A DNA stretch of 64,000 nt from Erodium maritimum (Eukaryota > Streptophyta > Magnoliopsida > Geraniales > Geraniaceae), in the NCBI GenBank assembly GCA_963921825.1, contig OY997589.1:83994523-84058522 (forward strand), written 5' to 3'. Shown in pieces: positions 55,516 to 64,000 of the stretch. The notes beneath the pieces are model-generated. The model was not told the origin of the DNA. It was given only the letters and a program-made list of their open reading frames with translations, and ran no database searches. Position 1 is the first letter of the stretch. Every line of letters starts with the position of its first letter. The position numbers and the translations under genes were made by a program.

Positions 55516-57722
55516 AGGGCCGGCCCAATGATTATTGGGGCCTAAAGCGAGAATTGATCGATGTCTTTTTTTCTTTATGAAAGAATATAATTAAAAAAAA
55601 TAAACATGTCCGTATAGAAAGATTATACTAGATGATATTGAAAGAATGAGCTTAAACATATACTTATAACACTCGAAATCTAAATTGAATGATCAAGATT
55701 AATTTCTAACGAGACAACATCCATGAATAAGATGTATTGTATACAATTCTATACAAAAATCTAAAAGTTAAAGCATTCACATTAATCTATAAACATAATA
55801 CATTTATGTCAAGTTTAAATATGATAGGTTCAAGATAATTCCAGACAAATTATGCTAGCTTATATGTGACATCGTGTATGACTAGTTATTATTATCAACT
55901 TCTAGAAATTTTCATACTTAAAAAAGATTTTCTAGACAATTTATAGTTTATATTAGTAACCTTGATTTTCAATTTTGTCAAATACAACGAGACTCATGAT
56001 TTTAGTGTATGAACTCCATGGAGTATTCTTCGATAAATATTTTTTTTTACTAATCATATTCGTACAAAAATCAGACATTCTAGCACCAGTTGTTAATATA
56101 TACATGCACCGTTTCCTTTTCAATAAGAGAATATTAATATTCTTATTCATCTTTAGATGCATAGTTTTATTATTTGAATGTCTTCGAAAGTGGTTTATAA
56201 AATATTAAAGGAAGTATGAGATATCAAATCAATATTCATTGGATTTCTCATATGTTTGTTTTGCATCTTTTTGCTTTGATTAGACATCTATATCCAATAT
56301 TAGATTTTTTTTTCCAATTTTGACAACTTATTTTTCCAGATTATTTTGGTTTGAATATTTTCGTAATGAACTTGATAAATTGATTGTCATTCCTTAAACA
56401 ATTAGTATAGTGCATTGATATGTAAATATATGCGCTTCTTTTTTTATGTGTTCCATTGCTTTGCATGTTTTGTTTCGTTAAGGATAGTTTTCACTGCGAA
56501 ATAAACATCCATATAGTTGTTAGAATGTTCAACCATCAAGAAAAATTGTCTTTCATTTGGATGAAAATGTTTTTATGAAAAACAAATTTGAATAGAGATC
56601 AAATTAAATTAGGACGAACCAGACATTACTTTGATCTCTATTCAAATTTTTTTTTCATAAAAACATTTTCATCCAAATGAAAGACAATTTTTCTTGATGG
56701 TTGAGCATTCTAACAACTATATGGATGTTTATTTCGCAGTGAAAAACTATCCTTAACGAAACAAAACATGCAAAGCAATGGAACACATCAAAAAAGAAGC
56801 GCAAATATTTACATATCAATGCACTATACTACTTATTTAAGGAATGACAATCAATTTATCAACTTCATTACGAAAATGTTCAAACCAAATTAATATGGAA
56901 AAGTAAGTTGTCAAAATTGGAAAGAAAAAAAAAATCTAATATTAGATATAGATGTCTAATCAAAGCAAAAAGATGCAAAACAAACATATGAGAAATCCAG
57001 TGAATATTGATTTGATATCTCATACTTCCTTTAATATTTTATAAACCACTTTCTAAGACATTCAAATAATAAAACTATGCATCTAAAGATGAATAGGAAT
57101 ATTAATATTCTCTTATTGAAAAGGAAACGGTGCATGTATATATTAACAACTGGTGTTAGAATGTATGATTTTTGTACGAATATGATTAGTAAAAAAAAGA
57201 TCATTTATCGAAGAATATTCCATGGAATTCATACACTAAAAGCATGAGTCTCGTTGTATTTGACAAAATTGAAAATCAAGGTTACTAATATAAACTATAA
57301 ATTGTCTAGAAAATCTTTTTTAAGTATGAAAAGTCTAGAAGTTGATGATAATAACTAGTCATACACGATGTCACATATAAGCTAGCATAATTTGTCTGGA
57401 ATTATCTTGAACCTATCATATTTAAACGTGACATGAATGTATCGTGTTTATAGATTAATGTGAATGCTTAAACTTTTAGATTTTTGTATTGAATTGTATA
57501 CAATACATCTTATCTATGGATGATGTCTCGTTAGAAATTAATCTTGATCATTCAATTTAGATTTCGAGTGTTATAAGTAGATGTTTAAGCTCATTCTTTC
57601 AATATCATCTAGTATAATCTTTCTATACGGACATGTTTATTTTTTTATTATATTCTTTCATAAAGAAAAAAAGACATCGATCAATTCTCGCTTTAGGCCC
57701 CAATAATCATTGGGCCGGCCCT
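55516..57722. repeat. 2.2-kb near-perfect palindrome (foldback element)
   Basis: The left arm 55516-56603 and right arm 56630-57722 are inverted copies that I matched along their whole length, differing only by scattered single bases and small indels. The spacer is 26 bp (56604-56629). Outer ends are AGGGCCGGCCCAATG / CATTGGGCCGGCCCT, with the C or G on either side giving CAGGGCCGGCCC, a common start of plant hAT elements. No 8-bp target duplication is visible (left flank tctgcgtc, right flank tattttat). The arms are AT-rich and carry no recognised protein. Frames inside are short and mirrored. Confidence 0.85.
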
Positions 57723-57895
57723 GTATTTTATCGTTCGCTTGTGCGCTTTCATTAGATTGTATGTATGTCACTTTGATGGATATATAAAATTGATGCCTCC
57801 CGCTTTTCGTCAAAAAAAATGGTCCATTTCGTATGCGAAGAAAGAGGGCTACAATTACAATTGCTGAAAATTAGTGTTTGAATGTGATTATAAGT

Positions 57896-58766
57896 ATGTC
57901 TAAAGTGGTTTTCCCAATGCGGAAGGATCTGGATGGGAGGGATTTTAGTTAGACTGACTTTATAGACCACTTAAGACAACAATTTATAACCGACGATTCC
58001 ATAATGATCGAAGAAGGAGTCTATTTTCTTGGAAAAGTCTGTCATAAATACATTGATGTGGGGATCCGTCTCGATGAAGAGAAGTTTCTTCTGATCAGAA
58101 TTCAGTTTGGAGATGTTTACTTTGTAGACTTTGCAAAAGGGGGCGGGGGGTGAGAAGTTATGGTATGCAATGTTAGATAACAAGAGCGAGGAGGTGGACA
58201 TTTTGCTAGAAACAGAGAAGGCTGAACTCTGGAAACAGGAAAAGCTTACCTTTAAATGCACATATGGAGCAAAGGGCCTGAGATCCTGCGAGGGAACGTC
58301 GGCATCAAAAGTTAGTATGAAGTCAAAGTTTTATGACGTATACAACTACAACCCCAATTCTGGGCAGTCCCATGCCAAGGCAGCAGATGGCTGCCAAATG
58401 ATAGCTATCACAATTTGTGAGCCCCTGAGGTATCGCATCTTACAGTGGTTGATCAATCAGGCCTTGGTTGATGATATTGGGTATACGTTTACAGATTTGG
58501 ACAAGACTATAATAACCGAATGGATGGCGTTAAGAAACTATTTGGAAGGAGAGGATCCGACTAAAGAAGAGGTAAAGAACTGTAACGATGAAGCTGAAAA
58601 GGGAAATGAAGACAGCCAGAAGAATCTCACCTATGTGAAAGACAGACAGACAAAGGAGAGTAGAAGAAGCAGCATGAAGAGGCAAGGGAATGGGAAAGGG
58701 GCAGGGGACTTTAGTTTTTTTTTTAATATATTTGTCTTGTTTTTTGTTGACATCCTATTTGATTAG
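57896..58766 (+). pseudogene. Ribosome-inactivating-protein-like gene, broken
   Basis: RIPs are rRNA N-glycosylases that remove one adenine from the sarcin-ricin loop of 28S rRNA. Two frames together span a RIP domain. The upstream frame, from the ATG at 57896, has FIDHLRQ and a strand ending VYFVDF, which fits the first active-site Tyr. It contains a stop (TAG) about 19 codons in. A +1 frame change follows within the G-run at about 58,139-58,151. The downstream frame then has a Tyr (LTFKCTY) at the second active-site position, Glu at 58419-58421, Arg at 58428-58430 and Trp at 58521-58523. The Glu-Arg (3) and Arg-Trp (31) spacings equal those of ricin A chain E177/R180/W211. A charged C-terminal tail follows, to the stop at 58,766; no lectin B chain is seen. 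As it stands it cannot make an intact protein unless introns or sequencing error explain the breaks. Confidence 0.65.
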
Positions 58767-59213
58767 GAAGGATATTCCAGGTGTACATTTGCTTAAAGAT
58801 TGTCATTTTGCTTACTGTTTTGTTTTCCAGAAATTCATAAACATGTATGACTACTTTTGGTATATATTTGGGGTTTCGATTTGGAAGTCATTGTAATGGG
58901 CAATTTTTGTTTAGTATTGTGCACAATCTAGAAGTGTACTCACAAGAAAGCTTCGCAAAAGTTAAGAGGTATTAGCTTTCCATGTTGCTTACTCAGGATG
59001 AGGGTGTCATATCCTTCATTGCCAACCTAAATACTCATATTACAGGTTTGTGATGTTCTTATTTGGGGGGAATTTTTAGAGGTTTAGGGTTATTTGGTTG
59101 CTAGGAAAATGAAATTGGTTCTGGTCTGTTATGACTGTTTGAGACCCCAGAGATCAAATGATCAAACATATACAACAAATGCAATATGAATTTAGGGTAA
59201 GGTTTAGAAGCTA
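58767..59213. other. Downstream of the RIP-like gene; nothing assigned
   Basis: About 450 bases. A possible acceptor ('actgttttgttttccag' at about 58,815-58,831) precedes a short frame with no recognisable domain. No repeat was recognised. Confidence 0.3.
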
Positions 59214-59522
59214 TTAGAACATGTACATCAAGGGACTCACATATATAGGGGATCAGGATTTGGGATACATGTGGTGACTAGGATCAATTGTAAAACGAAC
59301 TCCTGAAACTGAAAAAGCACCGCATTAAGGAGTTCATGTACGGGGATCATGGTTTTTACAAGTGCTGAGTAGATGTTGACTGGATAATTAATTATTTTTT
59401 TACTGAATTTATTAAATTCATATACAAAACAATAAATACTATATAAAATTAGAATTTTTTTGATAAAATTAATTAATAAATAAATAAATTAACTAAATTG
59501 AAAAACTAATTAATAAATAAAA

Positions 59523-60636
59523 GGGTTATTTACGATAAGGTACCCTAATGTTTCGTCCATGAACGATAAGGTACCCTTATGAATTTTTTGTCCGATAAGG
59601 TACCCAAATGATTCGTACACGAACGATTTGGGTTAATGCTGTTAAAAAACTAACAGAATTATGTAGAATGACAATTTGGCCCTTTGACATTTTAGTTGAC
59701 TTTTGACTTAAGAGTGAAAAGACCATTATACCCTCAGTTATTATTTTTATTTAATTTATATTTTCTAATTTATTTTTAATTTTCAAAATAAAATAAATAA
59801 AATATATATTTTTATAAAAGTTATATTTTTTAAAAACTAAATTTGGTTTTTATTTTCAAAAATAAGTTTTTATTTTTTTTAAAATCAGATTTTAATTTTT
59901 TTTAATAATTAGTTTTTTTTGTATATTAAAAAATCAGTTTTTATTTTTTTTAAATCAGTTTTATTTTCAAAATCAGTTTTTATTTTCAAAAATCAGTTTT
60001 TATTTTCAAAAATCAGTTTTTATTTTCAAAAATCAGTTTTTATTTTTAAAAATCAGTTTTTATTATTTTATTTAAAAAATTTAATTTTTAATTTTTTTAA
60101 TAGTTTCTATTTTATTATTTTAATATTTTGTTTTATTATTTTTATTATTTTAATATTTTATTTTAGTATTTTTACTATTTTTATATTTTATTTTATTATT
60201 GTAATATTATATTGTTTTATTTTATTATTTTAATATTTTATTTTATTATTTTAATTTTTTAATTTTTTTAATATTTAATATTTTTATTTAGTATTTTTAA
60301 ATTTTTTATTATTATTTTAACATTTTTAATTTAAAAAATTTAAATTTATGTATTTATTATATTTTTATTGTATTATATAATTAAGGGTATAATGGTAATT
60401 TTGTCTATCAAATTTATAAGCTTAAAATAAGAAAGGGTAAAATCGTCATTTCACACCCCACTTAACTGCACATGGCTGATTTGGAGGAATATTCCGTTAG
60501 TTTTCTAACGGAATATGCCAATTTTAACCAAATCGTTCGTGGACGAATCATTTGAGTACCTTATCGGACAAAAAATTCATAAGGGTACCTTGTCGTTCGT
60601 GGACGAAACATTAGGGTACCTTATCGTATATAACCC
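59523..60636. mobile_element. Long-TIR Mutator-type element, non-coding
   Basis: An 1,114-bp element flanked by an exact 9-bp duplication TAAATAAAA (59514-59522 and 60637-60645). The inverted ends are about 115-150 bp and highly similar: gggttatttacgataaggta / gggttatatacgataaggta. Each contains three spaced copies of 'cgataaggtaccc' alternating with 'gttcgtccacgaacga'. The interior is extremely A/T-rich, including about six tandem units of 'aatcagtttttattttcaaa' at about 59,932-60,065. There is no transposase, so it is non-autonomous. Confidence 0.8.
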
Positions 60637-60749
60637 TAAATAAAATTAATTAACTAAAATCGATAATTAAACTTGAAATTTCATTACTCCCCGAATTGTA
60701 CATCAAACTACAAATACTTTTGATACATCAAATTTATTAACTCATCTCA

Positions 60750-62085
60750 ATACTCGTCGTCGTCGTCTGAGGCTCTGAGCCATGGTAAGTCGTGCTAAAC
60801 TGACCCCATATGTGTTGAATAAGGTCGTGTTGGAGTTGTCGATGGGTCTCATCTTTTGTGACGCTGATTCGAGTGCGTGGTCAATCTCGGTAGGACATGG
60901 GCCCTCCTTGATTTCATCGTTAAGGTGGTGTCCAACCTGGTATTTCCGGAGGGGGCTCAAAATACAATTCGTCATCCCCGACATTGTACCATCCGCGTTC
61001 ATCCTTCACAATCATATTATGTAGAATAATACAAGCATGCATCAAATCAGCCAAAGTTGTCGGGTTCCAAATATGAATGGGCCTTGAAATTACGTGCCAC
61101 CCTACTTGCAGGACTCCAAAAGCACGTTCAATATCTTTTTGAGCACCTTCTTGGACTTTAGCAAACAATTTCTCTTGCGAGTATAGGGATGACGAATCGA
61201 CTTCACGAACCGACTCCATGAGGGGTAAATGTCATCTACTAAATAATATGGGCGGTCGTACTGACGCCCGTTGATCTTATACTCCAGGCGAGGTCACGAC
61301 TACGGAAATAGTCGTTGAATAAGTGGCCGACGTGTAGGACGTTGATGTCGTTGTTCGAGCAAGACATCCCAAAAAAACGCATGCCAAATTCACAAATCTC
61401 TGGACGCTACCGCTTCCAGCATAGTGGTTGGTTCCCCGTGGTGGTCTCCCCGAACGAAGGCTCCTTGCAATACGATTGGGCAATTCTTCTACTCCCAATG
61501 CATGCAGTCAAGACCGCCAATCATACCAGGAAACCCTCGGTTGTACCCTGATTCGAGTAATCCTGCATGTCCTTCGGAGTTGGCTTTCGCTCGTATTCCT
61601 CCATGAAAACCTCAATAATGGTCTTACAAAAACGTTTTACACATTTAAGTATAGTATTTACCCCCATACGTAGGGTTTCGTCCAATGAATCGGCCGAGCA
61701 CCCATACCCTAGCATTCATATCGCGGTGGTTCATTTCTAGTGCGTCGATAACCCCAAGCGTCCGGCTTCTGGACGAAGTAATCGTCATGCTCCCTTACCA
61801 CATCCATAACCCGTTGAAAGAGTGGTCGGGACATACAAAATCGACGCTTGAACATATCAGGCCCATAGGTTGGGTGCTCGACAAAATAATCCTACATCAG
61901 TCGGTTATGGCTTTCGAGACGACCTCTGTGAATCTCTCGCCGAGAAGATTCCCCACTTTCGATCCGCTGCCTCAATGTGTTCATTTCTGGCATTGCTCTC
62001 TGTATCATTCTGACGGGGTCGTCCGCCGGAGTCGTTGCTCCCAAGCACGAAGTTCTTGCCTCGTTTGAGCCTCGTCGTCGGGCAT
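60750..62085 (-). pseudogene. PIF/Harbinger DDE transposase pseudogene
   Basis: The minus strand from the ATG at 62085 encodes a coil and the N-terminal motif MFKRRF-type segment. Next comes GCSADSLDETLRMG, ILKCVKRFCKTIIEVF, EYERKPTPKDMQDY (the helix-turn-helix region) and the first catalytic part (GMIGGLDCMHWE-type, where the plus strand at about 61,500 reads as its complement). The C-terminal part is FAKVQEGAQKDIERAFGVLQ, LADLMHACIILHNMIVKDER. Many stops and frame changes separate these blocks. All conserved blocks are present in order, so this is a full-length but dead transposase, close kin to the fragment at 43.4-43.7 kb. Confidence 0.78.
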
Positions 62086-62230
62086 TTTTGATCGATATAA
62101 ATTGGAGAATTAGAGAGAAAAGAAGATAGAGTTTTGAGAGAAATATTGGTTGTCTGATGAATCGGGTGAGGAGTATTTATTGGTGGAGACAAATGGTTTG
62201 TTTGTATTTAAAATTAATTAGTTTGATTTG

Positions 62231-62880
62231 AAAAAAAAGCTAATAAAGAAAGGTTGGTAATTTAAGGTTATCATACAGAGTGGGCAAGAAAGAAAGGAGA
62301 GAGATAAAGAGAAGTATAATTTATCAAATGAAGTATTTTCCTACCTCTTCATTCTATGAGTTCAATTTTATAGTCGTAGAGAATTGACAACTAAAGAAAT
62401 TTATAGTAGTTATTGAAAAGGTTTGGGCTGACTAATACAAAAAGCCCAGCTATCTATGTAACTCATTACAATGCAAAGCCCAACTAACTCAAATAATTCC
62501 ATATTGGAAATGACTCGTAACATGTAGATAGTAGTTATATCATGCAACGGGATGAAAGGGACGGAAGGAAGAAGTGGTTTGGGAATTGAAAAAGAAAATG
62601 CTTAACTTGTTTTTGATCTACCACTAGCTAGTGGTTATCATTACAAAAACTAATGAAAAGAAGGGGTGGTTGGAGACTAAAATTGATATTTATCGTTAGC
62701 TGGTACCACTAGTTAGTGGTTTATTATCGTAGATGCTATAACTAATTCATCACATATGATTTCAAAAAATAAAACGTACAAAACGAGTGTAATGAGAGTA
62801 GATTTTAAGAACGAATTAATTTAACTCGGGTAATAAAATAGTGATTAAGGAACAACTTTTGTTATAGAAATGGAAATAAT
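62231..62880. other. Intergenic sequence
   Basis: About 650 bases, AT-rich. Two copies of an 'accactag[c/t]tagtggt' palindromic word (about 62,620 and 62,707) are the only local structure noted. Confidence 0.35.
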
Positions 62881-62889
62881 TACAAAGAC

Positions 62890-63150
62890 GTAGCTCAAGC
62901 TAGCTTGTCGTCCTCTCAAACAACGTGTCATGCTGCTTCGAAGGAAAAAAAGTTGAACTCATTGCACGACGAGATGGCCCAAGTAATCTCAACCTTAGTG
63001 AACGGGGCTCCGATAAACCTGCATCCTCAACCGAGACTCTCGAGAATGAGAGTCGATGAAGACGAACTCGATCATATGGGGATGAGAAGGATCAGGTCAA
63101 AAAGTGAGAAGCGGCACGCACTTTCAGTTTCACGATTCAAAACTGCTGCA
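62890..63150 (+). pseudogene. Unidentified coding-like fragment cut by a LINE
   Basis: An open plus-strand frame with a protein-like sequence: EKKLNSLHDEMAQVISTLVNG, INLHPQPRLSRMRVDEDELD, MGMRRIRSKSEKRHAL. It has no ATG at its start and ends where a poly(T) run (63,151-63,158) begins a LINE on the minus strand. It could be an exon of a cellular gene truncated by that insertion. I do not recognise the family. Confidence 0.3.
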
Positions 63151-63740
63151 TTTTTTTTGGATAAGCTCATAACATTTTATTAGAATAAAAGAAAGATCCA
63201 TGAAGAATCAATCCAAAACAAAACCATGACAAGAATAGCTCTCAACTGGAGCTGCATGAACAAACCCCGAAAAAGAGCAAACCAAAAAAAAAAAACATGC
63301 TGATGAACAGTGACTAGGGATACCGGGAATCAAGCGTCCCACCCAAACCGATGAACAGTACATCAGGGTGAACAGGGTGAATCATCTGGTCACAAAGGGA
63401 CTAACTAATTCGCGCCCCTCCGCTCCAAAGCAGATCGGCCCCTTGCGTCCTCCCAGATGGCACTCACTGGACCCTAATGAGAACAAGCGAAACCTGACCT
63501 GACTCCTGAACAGGTACTCATCGGACCTAACCGACCAAACCAGGTCTCAACAACTCAACAATAATCAAACTCGGCCCACCATCCTCCTTTCACGCTTCCT
63601 CGGACGAATACACCACCCAAAACAACCCTGCCAATCAGAAAAAGACATAGTTGCGCACAACGACCCAACTTGCCACAAAATACAAAACAAAACCGATGCA
63701 CTAGAACCAATATTCTAATAATCGGCTTAAGTGACATCTA
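63151..63740 (-). pseudogene. LINE 3' end (minus strand), extent uncertain
   Basis: Read on the minus strand, 'attctaataaaatgttatgagcttatcc' followed by an A-run at 63,158-63,151 is a plant LINE 3'UTR and tail. Upstream 3'UTR-like, GC-richer sequence continues to about 63,740. The piece shares short stretches with the remnant at 37.5-38.2 kb. No RNase H or RT motif is visible. Confidence 0.4.
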
Positions 63741-64000
63741 GACATTTATTTTTTAACATATCGATTCGATTTTCTCAAATCAATTAATTTCTAACAGATT
63801 TGAGCAGGCCCATCAGAACAACGTGATACAGTTACATAGCTAAACACTTCCCCCAGTCACACAAATTAATCAAGTATTATTTTTAAAGCCAAAATGAAAG
63901 GACTACACCATGTAACGATTACAACCAAACCATGAGTATGAATCTTTAAACAAAGACTCTAAACTCGTTTCCCGCGTAAAGTATATGCCTCTTTTCAATT
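63741..64000. other. Right edge, nothing recognised
   Basis: The last 260 bases are AT-rich without a supported feature. Confidence 0.3.

Larger units (their letters stand above)
59217..62230 (-). mobile_element. Harbinger element remnant with transposase, hosting a nested element
   Basis: A PIF/Harbinger-like left end GAACATGTACATC follows TTA at 59214-59216. The sequence then leads through an AT-rich 3' region into the transposase pseudogene (62085-60750) and its 5' flank. That flank is homologous to the flank of the copy at 43.7-43.9 kb up to about 62,230, after which similarity stops. No right inverted end was found, so the element is truncated there. A complete Mutator-type element (59523-60636) sits inside its 3' region. 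Confidence 0.55.

Noticed and set aside
55953-56208. Frames within the palindrome arms
   Set aside because: Short, AT-rich, mirrored in the other arm, and without a recognisable transposase motif.
1-64000. CRISPR arrays, bacterial operons, rRNA or tRNA genes
   Set aside because: Nothing of the kind was seen. The window is plant nuclear DNA and no tRNA cloverleaf was convincingly recognised by eye; a tRNAscan run would settle that.

Overview
The window is nuclear DNA of a eudicot plant. The genes are spliced with GT-AG introns and include plant-specific families (a WRKY factor, a CLE peptide, a PLS-type PPR protein, MIR398). The intergenic DNA is AT-rich and full of plant transposons. I cannot name the species from sequence alone.

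The left half (about 1-30 kb) is gene-bearing. In order it holds: the first exon of a cytochrome b5 gene running off the left edge (-); WRKY57 in three exons (-); a SNAP33-type t-SNARE in five exons (+); a tail-anchored PAP2-like purple acid phosphatase in two exons (-); an intronless CLE peptide precursor ending in RIVPSGPNPLHN (+); a secreted leucine-rich-repeat protein in eleven exons, most of them one LRR each (+); and an intronless E-class PPR protein (-). I worked out the exon joins from splice sites and reading phase, and all five complete multi-exon or single-exon models above keep one frame to the stop codon. The genes are independent plant housekeeping, signalling and stress loci, not an operon. 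Three of them (SNAP33, PAP2, WRKY57) belong to families tied to stress, secretion or energy.

The right half (about 30-64 kb) is a transposon nest with two cellular relics in it. It has a nearly intact Ty1/copia element with 119-126 bp LTRs and a 5-bp target duplication, a deleted copia copy, a 355-bp TRIM, several PIF/Harbinger pieces (one with only the Myb-like ORF1), a long-TIR Mutator-type element inside a Harbinger transposase pseudogene, LINE fragments, and LINE derivatives that keep both ends but have lost the endonuclease/RT part. The two relics are a MIR398 hairpin at 36.8 kb, carrying the exact 21-nt miR398a-type mature sequence, and a broken ribosome-inactivating-protein-like gene at 57.9-58.8 kb.

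The most unusual structure is an almost perfect 2.2-kb palindrome at 55,516-57,722: two arms of about 1.09 kb around a 26-bp spacer, with hAT-like ends. A diverged single-arm relative sits at 41.5-42.06 kb. A transcript through the palindrome would be a long hairpin RNA, so it is the best candidate here for an undescribed small-RNA locus.

Exact target-site duplications were found for many elements and are given below. They let the original host sequence and the order of nesting be read directly.
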